Shown piece by piece: positions 33,086 through 42,522 of a DNA stretch of 64,000 nucleotides. The first letter of the stretch is position 1; each line of letters begins with the position of its first letter. Location of the stretch: NCBI RefSeq assembly GCF_945952055.1, contig NZ_CAMFHB010000037.1, positions 1 to 64,000 on the forward strand, given 5' to 3'. Position numbers and translations under genes: made by a program. This DNA comes from an uncultured Alsobacter sp. (GTDB lineage: Bacteria; Pseudomonadota; Alphaproteobacteria; Rhizobiales; Beijerinckiaceae). Under the pieces are notes generated by a model, which had not been told where the DNA came from, did no database searches, and worked only from the letters and a program-made list of their open reading frames with translations.

Positions 33086-33684
33086 CCGAACGACCCGACC
33101 TCACCGCCGGGCCCGGTGCGAAGATGCATTTCTGGGATGCCTACTGGGACCTGCGGACGGGCGAGTGCCCGTGCGACGTCCACTTCGTGGCCTGGCTGAA
33201 GGACCGGGGCATCCGCGATGCGTCGATCTTCCACTTCGGGACCGGCGGCCACCACCATGTCGGGATCGAGACGGCGCGGGACGGCAGCAACAATGCCGTG
33301 CTGGGCATCACGGCCGCCCCGCAGGAATACGACAGCTACGTCAAGCTGGCGATCGAGACGCCGGAGGTGGCGCGGACGTACAAGGTCTTCTTCGGCGACA
33401 TCTACCAGCTCGACCCCCGGCTCCTGCCGAGCTTCGACATCGCGACGCTGTTCCACCTGGGAGAGTTCCGCACCGAGAAGAACGACGCCTATGGCGGGCT
33501 CACCGATCTCGAGGTGGCGACGATCATGTTCGACCAGCTGAAGCCGGGCGGCCGGATCCTGACCTATACCGGCTCCTACGCCTTCGACGTGGCCGAGCGC
33601 GACATGGCGGCCCTGCAGAAGATCCGCCCCATCGCGCTGGAGGAGAGCTACGAGAAGCTCCTGGTGTTCCGCCGGACGGATTGA
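33082..33684 (+). CDS. Unrecognised protein, possibly methyltransferase-like
   Basis: A 200-residue cytoplasmic protein. Motif-like stretches suggest a Rossmann-type methyltransferase: SIFHFGTGGHHHVGIE in the place of the SAM-binding glycine loop, YKVFFGDIYQLD as an acidic turn, FDIATLFHLGEF, and LKPGGRILTYTGSY, which closely resembles the usual post-IV LKPGG motif. The three-histidine loop is unusual. It is translationally coupled to the ABC exporter (ATGA overlap), so it may modify or load what that transporter moves. This is inference; no named family is recognised. Confidence 0.8.
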   Translation: MTERPDLTAGPGAKMHFWDAYWDLRTGECPCDVHFVAWLKDRGIRDASIFHFGTGGHHHVGIETARDGSNNAVLGITAAPQEYDSYVKLAIETPEVARTYKVFFGDIYQLDPRLLPSFDIATLFHLGEFRTEKNDAYGGLTDLEVATIMFDQLKPGGRILTYTGSYAFDVAERDMAALQKIRPIALEESYEKLLVFRRTD

Positions 33685-33708
33685 GCGGGCAGGTTGAGCC
33701 TAAAAGCA

Positions 33709-33734
33709 GAAAGGCCGGCGTGAGCCGGCCTTTC
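33709..33734. terminator. Hairpin between convergent genes
   Basis: A perfect 11-bp stem pairs 33709-33719 (GAAAGGCCGGC) with 33724-33734 (GCCGGCCTTTC) across a GTGA loop. It sits 25 bases after the methyltransferase-like gene and 27 bases after the end of the opposing L,D-transpeptidase gene. The A/T arms give a short U tract in both directions, so it could terminate both. Confidence 0.75.
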
Positions 33735-33761
33735 GATTCGAAACGTCCGCTGTGAGCGGGA

Positions 33762-34346
33762 TCAGCGCTGGACGACCACGCGGGTGCCGACCTTGACGCG
33801 GCTATAGAGGTCGGTGACGTCGTCGTTGAGCATGCGGATGCAGCCCGAGGACACGGCCTGGCCGATCGTCTCCGGCTCGTTGGAACCGTGGATGCGGTAG
33901 AGCGAGGAACCCAGGTACATGGCGCGGGCGCCGAGCGGGTTGTCGGGACCGCCGGCCATGTAGCGCGGCAGGTCGGGACGGCGCTTCAGCATCTGCGCCG
34001 GGGGGCGCCAATCCGGCCACTCGCGCTTGGCGGTGATCGTCTTTTCGCCGGCCCACTCGAAGCCCGGGCGGCCTACGCCGACGCCGTAGCGGATGGCCTT
34101 GCCGCCATCCTGGATCAGGTACATGCGCCGTTCGCTCGTCGACACGACGATCGTGCCGGGCGCATAGCGGCCGCTGTAGGACACCGTCTCCCGCGGCACC
34201 GCCGTGGCGGCGGGGCGGCTTTCGGAGAACCCGTCGGGCAGAGGCTGACGGGTCAGGGGATCGATCTGGTACGCTTGGGCCGAACCGGCCAGCAGGGTCA
34301 TGAAACCCGCGGCGGCGCCAGCAAACGCGAGAGCCAAACGGCGCAT
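33762..34346 (-). CDS. L,D-transpeptidase (ErfK/YbiS/YcfS family)
   Basis: A 194-residue exported enzyme with a signal peptide (about residues 1-25). The catalytic domain covers residues 62-193 (GTIVVSTSERRMYLI...). The signature is complete: HGSNEPETIGQAVSSGCIRM, with catalytic Cys and two conserved His/Ser positions. It should make 3-3 peptidoglycan cross-links or attach outer-membrane proteins to peptidoglycan in the periplasm. TTAA-type half sites lie upstream (34383-34410), but not with the spacing of a standard CtrA box. Confidence 0.93.
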   Translation of the reverse strand: MRRLALAFAGAAAGFMTLLAGSAQAYQIDPLTRQPLPDGFSESRPAATAVPRETVSYSGRYAPGTIVVSTSERRMYLIQDGGKAIRYGVGVGRPGFEWAGEKTITAKREWPDWRPPAQMLKRRPDLPRYMAGGPDNPLGARAMYLGSSLYRIHGSNEPETIGQAVSSGCIRMLNDDVTDLYSRVKVGTRVVVQR

Positions 34347-34538
34347 CGAAGTTGCCTCGCTCGAGTGGAGAGAATCAGTACGGTTAATCCGCGGCCATGA
34401 GGGTTAACGGCGGATCCTAAACAAATTCAACACTCCACCCCCCGAGTTTCATCACACCTCCGTGTTATGGCCATAAATGTGGCGAGCGTGCCACAGTTTG
34501 CCCGTTGCACCGGTTTTGGAGACGAGCGCGCGAGGGCG

Positions 34539-34568
34539 CTTGACACCACCCCCCGCCGCTGCCTAGAA
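34539..34568 (+). promoter_or_regulatory. Putative sigma-70 promoter of tRNA-Val
   Basis: CTTGAC (34539-34544) as -35 and CTAGAA (34563-34568) as -10, 18 bases apart, fit the rhizobial housekeeping consensus CTTGAC-N17/18-CTATAT. The tRNA begins 28 bases after the -10 element, leaving a short leader. Confidence 0.65.
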
Positions 34569-34596
34569 GCGCGCACCGGTTCCGCGGAACCCGGTT

Positions 34597-34671
34597 GGGC
34601 GATTGGCACAGTGGAAGCGCGTTCCCTTCACACGGGAAAGGTCGCAGGTTCGAACCCTGCATCGCCCACCA
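34597..34671 (+). tRNA. tRNA-Val (anticodon CAC)
   Basis: Full cloverleaf of 75 bases with encoded CCA. Acceptor GGGCGAT (34597-34603) pairs with ATCGCCC (34661-34667). The anticodon arm is TTCCC-TTCACAC-GGGAA, giving anticodon CAC for valine GTG codons. The T arm reads GCAGG-TTCGAAC-CCTGC. No integrated element is evident at its 3' end. Confidence 0.97.
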
Positions 34672-34757
34672 TCCACTTCTTCTCTTCGACGCACTGAGGC
34701 ACGGCTGACGGCACCCCCATCGAGGTCATGGCCGCGACGACCCGTGCGATGCGGCGA

Positions 34758-35090
34758 TCACTTGACGGTGACGCGCACCTTGTTGCCGACGCCGCCGGCG
34801 CCGCCATAGACCATCACCTCTTCCGTTCCCTTGAAGTTCGCCGGGGGCGTGTACCAGAGCTGCGTCACCGGCTCGGACGCGCTGCCGCAACGGTTCTCGA
34901 CCGCCGACTTGGTCTCCACCTTGCCGGTCTTGGCGGTGCCGGAGATCGCCGGAGGAATGTGCTTCTGGCAGTTCCAGGTGGACCAGATCAGGACGGGCTT
35001 TCCCGCCTGGGTGGTCTTGTCCTGAGCAAAGGCCGGAGCGGAGACAAAAACGCCGCCCACGAGGGCGAGCATCGTGACCTTGATCTGCAT
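34758..35090 (-). CDS. Small secreted protein of unknown function
   Basis: A 110-residue protein with a good signal peptide (residues 1-22, ending AFAQ). The mature part has a cysteine in STWNCQKHIP and one in ENRCGSASEP, possibly one disulfide, and ends in a Gly-rich strand (VMVYGGAGGVGNKVRVTVK). The layout suggests a small beta-sandwich in the periplasm or outside. No family recognised. The AT-rich stretch at about 35140-35180 upstream is the likely promoter area. Confidence 0.75.
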   Translation of the reverse strand: MQIKVTMLALVGGVFVSAPAFAQDKTTQAGKPVLIWSTWNCQKHIPPAISGTAKTGKVETKSAVENRCGSASEPVTQLWYTPPANFKGTEEVMVYGGAGGVGNKVRVTVK

Positions 35091-35431
35091 AAGATTATTC
35101 TCCTGTGGAGAGATGGCCTGCGGATCGGTCTGCTGGGCGATGGAATTATTCTTGTAAAGATTTTATTGAATACATCACACAATGCAGGATTGTGGCAAGG
35201 ACGACAGGAGCGTCGGCGGGACTTGGCCGGAGCCCATCGGCAAGGCGGCCGAGCCGGCGTGGTCGGGCTCGCACCTGGCCCAGGCCGGCAAGACCGCGCA
35301 GAGGGGCCAGCTGGACTGGCCAAGCCGGTCACGCCCGCCGAACCCGACGGCACGTGGGTTATCGGGCGCGCAGCCGACGGGTGCGAGCGAACGAGCCGAG
35401 GAGGGGATTTGCGGGGCGGCGTGAGCCGCGG
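35091..35431. other. Intergenic region without a convincing gene
   Basis: About 340 bases between two minus-strand genes. The part next to the small secreted protein gene is AT-rich (35140-35185) and probably holds its promoter. The rest is GC-rich. An 80-codon plus-strand frame at 35182-35424 exists, but its composition is arginine/proline/serine-rich without signal or domain, so I do not call it. Confidence 0.6.
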
Positions 35432-36133
35432 TCAGGCGGCCGATGCGGCCTTCAGCGACACGATCTCGGGCATGAGCGCGTCGAAGTGGTCGATGATGCG
35501 ATCCGGGCCGAGCTGGTCCACGGGCGTGTCCGTGTAGCCGAAGGTGACGGCGATCACCGGCAGCCCGGCATTGCGCGCGGTGTCGATGTCCGTCTTGCTG
35601 TCGCCCACCATGATGGCATGCCGCGGGTTGCCGCCGGCCTGCTCGATCGTCAGCGTCAGGTGCCGGGCATCCGGCTTCGACCACGCGAAGCTGTCGCGCC
35701 CGCAGATCGCCGCGAAGTGGTGGCTCAGGCCCAGCGCCTCGAGCAGCAGGCGCGAGTGCATCGTGTACTTGTTCGTGCACACGGCCAGGCGGTAGCCGGC
35801 CTGGGACAGCGCCTCGACGGCCTCGCGGGCGCCCGGGAACAGCGTGGTCTCCACCGCCAGCGCGTTGGCATAGAGGTCGAGGAAGGTCCGGAACAGTTCG
35901 CCCAGGCGCTGGTCGCTGACCTCTCGCCCCGACAGGGCGAGCCCGCGCATGATCATGGCCCGCGCACCCGCGCCGACCACGTCCCGCGCCCGGTCGACGG
36001 AGATGGGAGCGACCCCCTCCTGCTCCAGGATGACGTTCAGGATGGCGATCAGGTCGGGCGCCGTGTCGGCCAGCGTGCCGTCAAGGTCGAACACGATCGT
36101 CGGAAGGTGGGCCGAGTCAGCGCGCATGATCAT
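35432..36133 (-). CDS. gph: Phosphoglycolate phosphatase (HAD family)
   Basis: A 233-residue HAD hydrolase that dephosphorylates 2-phosphoglycolate. Motif I is VFDLDGTLADT with the nucleophile and acid/base Asp, motif II lies in AVCTNK, the Lys is in WSKPD, and motif IV is MVGDSKTDIDTA. The alpha-helical cap covers about residues 25-95. Either ATG (36133 or 36127) gives a sensible N-terminus. It stands near rpiA, another sugar phosphate gene, but on the opposite strand. Confidence 0.9.
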   Translation of the reverse strand: MIMRADSAHLPTIVFDLDGTLADTAPDLIAILNVILEQEGVAPISVDRARDVVGAGARAMIMRGLALSGREVSDQRLGELFRTFLDLYANALAVETTLFPGAREAVEALSQAGYRLAVCTNKYTMHSRLLLEALGLSHHFAAICGRDSFAWSKPDARHLTLTIEQAGGNPRHAIMVGDSKTDIDTARNAGLPVIAVTFGYTDTPVDQLGPDRIIDHFDALMPEIVSLKAASAA

Positions 36134-36270
36134 GATTCGTGTCTGAACGAGCCGCGCTGCTTCGTCAACTTAAACACGCCCCGAAACCTTTCATTAACCA
36201 TGGCATCGCCAGAGTGATGGGGCACGGACGGGCAGGTCCGGCAACGGCATCTGAGTCGGAGCGGCGTGGT

Positions 36271-36708
36271 ATGGCGACCAAGGCAATCAGGACCCTCGTT
36301 CTCGCGGCGAGCCTCGTGTCCGGTGCGGCGACCGCCGCGCTGGCCGGCCAGTTCGACTTCATGCCCGCGCCCCAGACGGACCTCAACCGCATCTATCGCA
36401 TCGACCGCGTCACCGGCGAGGTCGGCGCCTGCCAGTACGGCCAGAAGGAAGGCACCTTCGGCGTGACCCTCTGCTTCCCCGCCGGCGACGGCGCCGGCAA
36501 GCAGGAGCCGTCCGAATACGGCCTGATTTCCTCCCGTCACGAGCGGGAAGGCGGCGTGTTTCGCGTCGACATGCGCACCGGCGCCATGAGCGTCTGCTAC
36601 GTCTTCGACGAACGCGTGGTCTGCACCCCGCCGGAGAAGGGCGCCATCGCCGACGCCGGCAAGACCCCCGCGGTCGACACCACCGGCAGCGTCGTCAAGA
36701 AGCCCTGA
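36271..36708 (+). CDS. Secreted protein of unknown function
   Basis: A 145-residue protein with a signal peptide (about residues 1-24, ending ALAG). The mature domain has two parallel segments, NRIYRIDRVTGEVGACQYG and GVFRVDMRTGAMSVCYVFD, followed by VVCTPP, with four cysteines. This looks like an internal repeat of a beta-hairpin unit. The last 30 residues are flexible. The ATG at 36271 is chosen because the signal peptide starts there. No family name recognised; similar small exported proteins are common in Rhizobiales. Confidence 0.75.
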   Translation: MATKAIRTLVLAASLVSGAATAALAGQFDFMPAPQTDLNRIYRIDRVTGEVGACQYGQKEGTFGVTLCFPAGDGAGKQEPSEYGLISSRHEREGGVFRVDMRTGAMSVCYVFDERVVCTPPEKGAIADAGKTPAVDTTGSVVKKP

Positions 36709-36825
36709 TCGGGCCCGGCCCGGCCGCCGCCGTCGGCCGCATGCCTTTCCGCGGCCGTCCAGGCCGTGTTAGAGACCGCGCCATTCGGTCCCGATCGTCC
36801 GGGGCGGTTGCGGAGACGGTCGCCC

Positions 36826-37545
36826 TTGAGCCTCGATGACCTGAAGCGTGAGGCTGCGCGCCGGGCGCTCGACCATGTCGAGCCCGGCATGCGGCTCGGC
36901 CTCGGCACGGGCTCGACCGCGCGGCATTTCGTCGAACTCCTGGCCGAGCGGGTGCGCGACGGCCTTTCGGTGGTCGGGGTTCCGACGTCGGAGGCGACGC
37001 GCCGGCAGGCCGATGCGCTCGGCGTGCCGCTCACCACGCTGGACGAGACCCCCGAACTCGACCTGACGGTGGACGGTGCCGACGAGATCGACGGCCGGCT
37101 GCGGCTCATCAAGGGCGGCGGCGGCGCGCATCTGCGCGAAAAGATCGTCGCCTGCGCCTCGAAGCGCATGGTCGTCATCGCCGACGAGAGCAAGACGGTG
37201 GAGACGCTCGGCCGGTTCCCGCTGCCGATCGAGGTCGTGCCGTTCGGGCTGGCGGCCACCCGCCGCGCCCTCGACGACGCCCTGCGCGCCTCCGGATGCG
37301 GCGGCGAACTGGTGCTGCGCCGAGACGCCGACGGCCGCCCGTTGCACACCGACGGCGGACATCTCATTCTGGATGCCCACCTCGGCCGCATCGCCGACCC
37401 GGAGGGCCTGGCGGACCGCCTGGACGGCCAGACCGGCGTCGTGGAGCACGGCCTCTTCCTGGGGGTCGCATCCCACGCCATTCTAGCCACCCGCGACGGC
37501 ATCGTCGTGCTCGAAGCCCCTCGCGCCATGGGAAAGGCGGATTGA
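36826..37545 (+). CDS. rpiA: Ribose-5-phosphate isomerase A
   Basis: A 239-residue enzyme interconverting ribose 5-phosphate and ribulose 5-phosphate in the pentose phosphate pathway. Motifs: [13 protein letters not shown] near residue 29, [22 protein letters not shown] and [12 protein letters not shown], which supply the phosphate-binding and catalytic Asp/Glu/Lys groups. The start appears to be TTG at 36826, set by GGAGA at 36812-36816. A GTG at 36766 would add 20 unconserved residues. Confidence 0.93.
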   Translation: MSLDDLKREAARRALDHVEPGMRLGLGTGSTARHFVELLAERVRDGLSVVGVPTSEATRRQADALGVPLTTLDETPELDLTVDGADEIDGRLRLIKGGGGAHLREKIVACASKRMVVIADESKTVETLGRFPLPIEVVPFGLAATRRALDDALRASGCGGELVLRRDADGRPLHTDGGHLILDAHLGRIADPEGLADRLDGQTGVVEHGLFLGVASHAILATRDGIVVLEAPRAMGKAD

Positions 37546-37618
37546 TCCCGTCAGCCTCAGCGCTTATGCCGCGTCCACTGTGCCGTGTTGAAAGCGGCCG
37601 TTCCCGAAGGAGCACCCG

Positions 37619-38152
37619 ATGAACCGCTTTGCCACCGCCTGTCTCGTCCTCGCCCTGTCCGCGGCTCCCGCCCTCGCCCAGCAGGCCGCACCGGCCGCGC
37701 CGGCGCCGGCCGCCCCCGCCGCCCCGGCGCAGCCGACGGCCTCCCACCTCGCCATCGCCAAGGACGTCATCCAGCTCTCGGGCCTCGGCCGGTCGTTCGA
37801 GTTCGTGGTTCCCCAGTTCATGGACCAGCTCCGGCAGACCTTCGCCACGACCCGGCCCGAGATCATGACGGAGCTGACCAACACGCTGACGCAGCTGCGT
37901 CCCGAGTTCGAGGCGCAGAAGAACGACCTGCTGAACGCCGCGTCGCGCATCTTCGCGAGCCGCATGACCGAGGCCGAACTCAACCAGGTGGCGACCTTCT
38001 TCCGCAGCCCGGCGGGCCAGCGCTACGTGGCCGCGCAGCCGCAGATGATGGACGATCTCTTCCAGGAGATGCAGGCGTGGAGCCGTCGCCTGTCCGACCT
38101 GATGATGACGCGCACCCGCGCCGAGATGAAGAAGAAGAACATCGACATGTGA
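37619..38152 (+). CDS. Secreted DUF2059 domain protein
   Basis: A 177-residue exported protein: signal peptide 1-20 (ALAQ), an Ala/Pro-rich linker (22-40), then a helical DUF2059 domain with IFASRMTEAELNQVATFFRS and PAGQRYVAAQPQMM as the characteristic end. Domain function is unknown; it is periplasmic. It lies between rpiA and gor on the same strand with short gaps, so may be co-transcribed. Confidence 0.85.
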   Translation: MNRFATACLVLALSAAPALAQQAAPAAPAPAAPAAPAQPTASHLAIAKDVIQLSGLGRSFEFVVPQFMDQLRQTFATTRPEIMTELTNTLTQLRPEFEAQKNDLLNAASRIFASRMTEAELNQVATFFRSPAGQRYVAAQPQMMDDLFQEMQAWSRRLSDLMMTRTRAEMKKKNIDM

Positions 38153-38204
38153 TCGGGCTTCGCCCGACACCAGACTGGCCAGTCCCCGTTCCGGAGCGCC
38201 TGCG

Positions 38205-39578
38205 ATGAGCGAGCACGACGTCGACCTTTTCGTGATCGGAGCCGGTTCGGGAGGCGTTCGTGCGGGGCGCATCGCGGCCGGCCACGGCGCCAAGGTGATG
38301 ATCGCCGAGGAGTATCGCGTCGGCGGCACCTGCGTGATCCGGGGCTGCGTGCCCAAGAAGCTCTACGTCTATGCCAGCCGCTTCGCCGACGAGTTCGAGG
38401 AGGCGCGTGGCTTCGGCTGGACAGCCGCGGAGGGCGGAGCGTTCGACTTCGGCGCCCTCAAGGCGGCCAAGGACAAGGAGATCGCCCGGCTCGAGGCGGC
38501 CTACCGGTCGAACGTGGAGAAGAGCGGGGCCCGCATCGTGGCGCAGCGCGCCGTCGTGGTCGATCCTCATCGCGTCCGTCTCGCCGACGGCAGCGAGGTC
38601 ACGGCCCGCCACATCCTCGTGGCGACGGGCGCCACGCCCTACCTGCCGCCGGCCATTCCCGGCATCCACCTCGCCGAGAGCTCGAACGACATCTTCGAGT
38701 GGGACGAGCTGCCGCGCTCACTGATCATCGTCGGCGGGGGCTATATCGCCGTCGAGTTCGCCTGTGCCTTCGCCCGGCTCGGCGTGGCCGTCACCATCGT
38801 CATCCGGCGCGACAAGGTGCTGCGCGGCTTCGACGAGGAGATCCGCGACCAGCTGATGACCGCGCTGGGCCAGGCCGGCATCCGTCTCGTCACCGGCACC
38901 GACATCGTCTCCCTCGACGGGCGGCCGGGCAACGTGTCCGCGGTGCTCATGAACGGGGAGGGGCTGTCGGCCGAGCGCATCGTCTACGCCACGGGCCGGA
39001 TTCCCCACACCGCCGGGCTCGGACTGGAGGCGGCGGGCGTGGAGCTCGACCCGCTCGGCGCGATCAAGGTCGACCGGTTCTCCCAGTCCTCCGTGCCCTC
39101 GATCTGGGCCGTCGGCGACGTCACCAACCGGATCGCCCTCACGCCCGTGGCCATCCGCGAGGGCCATGCCTTCGCCGACACGGTGTTCGGCGGCCGGACG
39201 GTTGAGGTCGACCACGTCAACGTCGCCTCGGCCGTGTTCACCACGCCCGAGATCGGGACCGTCGGGCTCACGGAAGCGCAGGCCCGGGCGGCCGGCTGCG
39301 ACGTCGTCCTGTTCAAGACCTCGTTCCGTCCCATGAAGGCGACCCTCTCGGGCTCGCAGCTGCGCACCTTCATGAAGCTGATCGTCGACAAGACGAGCGA
39401 CCGGGTTCTCGGCGTGCACATCATGGGCGAGGGCGCGGGCGAGATGATCCAGTGCCTGGCGATCGCGGTGCGCATGGGCGCGACCAAGCGCGACTTCGAC
39501 ATGACCATGGCGGTGCACCCCACGGCCGCCGAGGAGCTGGTGACCATGCGCACGCCCTGGACGCCGCCCGCGGCCTGA
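38205..39578 (+). CDS. gor: Glutathione-disulfide reductase
   Basis: A 457-residue flavoenzyme reducing oxidised glutathione with NADPH. FAD motif GAGSGGVRAGRIAAGHGA at the start, redox pair GGTCVIRGCVPKKL (CxxxxC) near residue 45, NADPH motif IVGGGYIAVEFACAFARLG near 178, second FAD motif IWAVGDVTNR near 303, and the C-terminal active-site base in MAVHPTAAEE from the dimer partner. The VIRGC variant of the disulfide motif separates it from dihydrolipoamide dehydrogenase. Cytoplasmic homodimer. Confidence 0.95.
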   Translation: MSEHDVDLFVIGAGSGGVRAGRIAAGHGAKVMIAEEYRVGGTCVIRGCVPKKLYVYASRFADEFEEARGFGWTAAEGGAFDFGALKAAKDKEIARLEAAYRSNVEKSGARIVAQRAVVVDPHRVRLADGSEVTARHILVATGATPYLPPAIPGIHLAESSNDIFEWDELPRSLIIVGGGYIAVEFACAFARLGVAVTIVIRRDKVLRGFDEEIRDQLMTALGQAGIRLVTGTDIVSLDGRPGNVSAVLMNGEGLSAERIVYATGRIPHTAGLGLEAAGVELDPLGAIKVDRFSQSSVPSIWAVGDVTNRIALTPVAIREGHAFADTVFGGRTVEVDHVNVASAVFTTPEIGTVGLTEAQARAAGCDVVLFKTSFRPMKATLSGSQLRTFMKLIVDKTSDRVLGVHIMGEGAGEMIQCLAIAVRMGATKRDFDMTMAVHPTAAEELVTMRTPWTPPAA

Positions 39579-39585
39579 CGTCCCC

Positions 39586-40782
39586 TCAGGGGACCTTCGG
39601 CGCCTCGCCCGCGGCCTCCTCCGGCAGTGGCACACGGGGCGCCGGACCGCGCCGGACGATGCGCCACACCACGAAGGCCACCAGGCATCCGTGCGCGGCC
39701 GCGTTGTGCACGAACAGCATGACGTCGCCGAAGCGCGCGATCAGGGCCGAGGCCGTCATGGGGCCGATGATGGCCCCGATGCAGTAGAGGAACAGCAGCG
39801 TGCTGGAGATGGCGACGGCCTTCTCGCTGCCCATGCGGTCGATCGTGTGGGCCACGATGATCGGATAGATCACCGGGATCGTCAGCCCCAGCCCCAGCCC
39901 GAACACGTAGAGCAGCCATGTGGGCGGATGGCCGCTCGCCACGAGCAGCACCTCGACGATGCCCGTCGCCAGGCCGATGCCGGCGATGATCCAGCGACGA
40001 TCCGACACGTCCGACAGCTTGCCCATCGGGTAGGGGCCGATGGCCGAGCCCGCGATGACGAAGGTCATGAAGGTGGCGACGGTGCCCGCGCCCAGTGAGA
40101 GGCGCTCGACATAGGCCGGCACGAGCGACCAGAAGGCGCCGTTAGCCCACCCCACCAGCGCGATGCCGACCGCGCCGATCGGGGTGGCGCGGAACACGCC
40201 GGCGATCTCCAGCCGGCCCTTGGGCGGCAGTGGCGGCGGCTCGGCCCGCGTGAGCGACATGGGCAGCAGGGAGAGCATGAGGAAGGACGCGGCGGCCGAG
40301 AACAGGACGAAGTTCCGCGGGTCCGTGAAGCGCAGGGCCTGCTGGCCCGCCGCCGATCCGGTGAAGTGCACGATGTTGTAGATGGCCAGCATGCGGCCGC
40401 GGTTGGTGGAGTCGGACTTGGAGGAGACCCACCCCTCGATCACGCCGTAGAGGCCCGCGAAGCTGAAGCCGATGACGCCGCGCATGGCGGCCCAGACCAG
40501 CGGGTGCACGGCTGCCGCCAGCGCGAGCGTGGCCACCGCCGCCAGGGCCGCGTAGGCCGCGAAGGCGCGGATGTGGCCGGCCCGGCGCACGATCGCCGGT
40601 GCCATCCACGTTCCCGCCAGCATGCCGCCGAAGTAGCAGGAGCCGATGAAGCCGATGTCGGCCTGCGAGAACCCCTCGAGCGTCGCCCGCAGGGGCACGA
40701 GGGTGCTGATGATGCCGTTGCCTGCGATGAGGATGAAGACCGCCGCCAGCAGGGGCACGACGGCTCGAAGGGCGGCAGGCAC
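39586..40782 (-). CDS. MFS transporter (YcaD-like)
   Basis: A 398-residue major facilitator with about 12 membrane segments. N-terminal half: [20 protein letters not shown] then [20 protein letters not shown], the loop 2-3 region of the family. The [20 protein letters not shown] stretch near residue 115 is typical of the YcaD-like group. Substrate unknown. It converges with gor: a 7-bp inverted repeat (GTCCCCT/AGGGGAC, 39580-39594) covers its last codons and stop. Confidence 0.87.
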   Translation of the reverse strand: MPAALRAVVPLLAAVFILIAGNGIISTLVPLRATLEGFSQADIGFIGSCYFGGMLAGTWMAPAIVRRAGHIRAFAAYAALAAVATLALAAAVHPLVWAAMRGVIGFSFAGLYGVIEGWVSSKSDSTNRGRMLAIYNIVHFTGSAAGQQALRFTDPRNFVLFSAAASFLMLSLLPMSLTRAEPPPLPPKGRLEIAGVFRATPIGAVGIALVGWANGAFWSLVPAYVERLSLGAGTVATFMTFVIAGSAIGPYPMGKLSDVSDRRWIIAGIGLATGIVEVLLVASGHPPTWLLYVFGLGLGLTIPVIYPIIVAHTIDRMGSEKAVAISSTLLFLYCIGAIIGPMTASALIARFGDVMLFVHNAAAHGCLVAFVVWRIVRRGPAPRVPLPEEAAGEAPKVP

Positions 40783-41079
40783 GGGGGACAGCCTCCGGGC
40801 GCGCGCGGCGCCTTCGACGGGTTCGCGATGGCGGGCGCCGCCGCCACGCCCCCCGCGTGCGCAGCCCCCGATGACAGGGCCATACAGCAGGACGATGCCG
40901 CGCCGCTATCGCTTCTTCGACCGATCCTGGTCAGGCAGGACACGGACTTGACCGGACCATGGCGACATCGCGCCCCGTGTGGCTGGCTCTCGGCCGTCTT
41001 GTTCTGTATAAGGCGCGCTTCCGATCATGGAGGTGAGCCCGCCGCGGGGAGCGTGGAGCGGGACATTGGGGGAAGCGTG

Positions 41080-42465
41080 ATGAGCGAGCGTTGGACACCG
41101 ACGAGCTGGCGTGACAAGCCGATCCAGCAGGTGCCGGTCTATCCCGATCTCGGGGCCCTGAAGGCCGTCGAGGCCCAGCTCGCAGGCTTTCCGCCGCTCG
41201 TTTTTGCAGGTGAGGCGCGCAAGCTGAAGCGGGCGCTGGCCAAGGTTTCGGCCGGCGAGGCTTTCCTGCTCCAGGGCGGCGACTGCGCCGAGTCCTTCGC
41301 CGAGCACTCCGCCGACAACATCCGCGACTTCTTCCGCCTGTTCCTGCAGATGGCCGTGGTGCTGACCTTCGCCGGCTCGTCGCCGGTGGTGAAGGTGGGC
41401 CGCGTCGCGGGCCAGTTCGCCAAGCCGCGCTCGGCCCCGACCGAGACGATCGGCGGTGTCGAGCTGCCGTCCTACCGCGGCGACATCATCAACGGCATCG
41501 ACTTCACGCCGGAGGCCCGCATCCCGGACCCGCAGCGCCAGGTCGACGCCTACCGGCAGTCGGCGGCGACGCTGAACCTGCTGCGCGCCTTCGCCACGGG
41601 CGGCTATGCCAACCTGGAGAACGCGCATCGCTGGATGCTGGGCTTCGTCAAGGACAGCCCGCAGTCGGGCCGCTACCAGGAGCTCTCCGACCGCATCACC
41701 GAGACGCTCGACTTCATGCGGGCCATCGGCCTCGACGCCGAAGCCCACCAGGAACTGCGCGCGACGGATTTCTACACCTCGCACGAGGCCCTGCTGCTCG
41801 GCTTCGAGCAGGCCATGACCCGCGTCGACTCGACCACGGGCGACTGGTACGGCACGTCGGGCCACATGATCTGGATCGGCGACCGCACGCGCCAGCTCGA
41901 TCACGCGCATGTCGAGTATTGCCGGGGCATCAAGAACCCCATCGGCCTGAAGTGCGGCCCGTCGCTGAAGCCGGAAGAACTGATCCGACTGATCGACGTC
42001 CTCAACCCGGGCAACGAGCCCGGCCGCCTGACGCTCATCGCCCGCTTCGGCGCCGAGAAGATCGGCGACCACCTGCCGGGCCTGGTGCGCCAGGTGCAGC
42101 GCGAGGGCCGGACCGTGGTGTGGTCCTGCGACCCGATGCACGGCAACACGGTGAAGGCCGGCTCGGGCTACAAGACCCGTCCGTTCGACCTGATCCTCTC
42201 CGAGGTGAAGGACTTTTTTGGGGTGCACTCGGCGGAGGGTACGCACGCCGGCGGCATCCATCTCGAGATGACCGGCAAGAACGTCACGGAGTGCACGGGC
42301 GGCGCCCGCGCCATCTCCGATGCCGAGCTGCAGGACCGCTACCACACCCATTGCGACCCGCGGCTCAATGCCGAGCAGGCGCTGGAGATGGCGTTCCTGG
42401 TGGCCGAACTGCTCAAGAAGCAGAAGAACGCCCGGGGCCGGCCCGTCGTCGAAGCGGCCGAGTGA
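41080..42465 (+). CDS. aroF: 3-deoxy-7-phosphoheptulonate (DAHP) synthase, class II
   Basis: A 461-residue plant-type DAHP synthase for the first shikimate step, joining phosphoenolpyruvate and erythrose 4-phosphate. Metal ligands are visible: Cys in [11 protein letters not shown], His in [10 protein letters not shown], Glu in [11 protein letters not shown] and Asp in [15 protein letters not shown]-type substrate residues lie in [13 protein letters not shown]. The start is ATG 41080 with GGGGGAAG upstream. I see no trp-type leader. A strong terminator follows. Confidence 0.95.
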   Translation: MSERWTPTSWRDKPIQQVPVYPDLGALKAVEAQLAGFPPLVFAGEARKLKRALAKVSAGEAFLLQGGDCAESFAEHSADNIRDFFRLFLQMAVVLTFAGSSPVVKVGRVAGQFAKPRSAPTETIGGVELPSYRGDIINGIDFTPEARIPDPQRQVDAYRQSAATLNLLRAFATGGYANLENAHRWMLGFVKDSPQSGRYQELSDRITETLDFMRAIGLDAEAHQELRATDFYTSHEALLLGFEQAMTRVDSTTGDWYGTSGHMIWIGDRTRQLDHAHVEYCRGIKNPIGLKCGPSLKPEELIRLIDVLNPGNEPGRLTLIARFGAEKIGDHLPGLVRQVQREGRTVVWSCDPMHGNTVKAGSGYKTRPFDLILSEVKDFFGVHSAEGTHAGGIHLEMTGKNVTECTGGARAISDAELQDRYHTHCDPRLNAEQALEMAFLVAELLKKQKNARGRPVVEAAE

Positions 42466-42469
42466 AACG

Positions 42470-42499
42470 AAAAGGGCCGGGCGAAAGCCCGGCCCTTTT
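42470..42499. terminator. Bidirectional rho-independent terminator after DAHP synthase
   Basis: A perfect 13-bp stem pairs 42470-42482 (AAAAGGGCCGGGC) with 42487-42499 (GCCCGGCCCTTTT) capped by a GAAA tetraloop. It has T runs on both strands and lies between the ends of two convergent genes, so it can stop both. Confidence 0.95.
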
Positions 42500-42522
42500 G
42501 CTATGGGAAGAGGCGTGCAGCG

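Noticed and set aside
34383-34412. Possible CtrA box upstream of the L,D-transpeptidase
   Set aside because: Two TTAA motifs are present but the spacing is about 16 rather than 7 bases.
35182-35424. 80-codon plus-strand frame
   Set aside because: No ribosome binding site, signal or domain; composition typical of non-coding GC-rich DNA.
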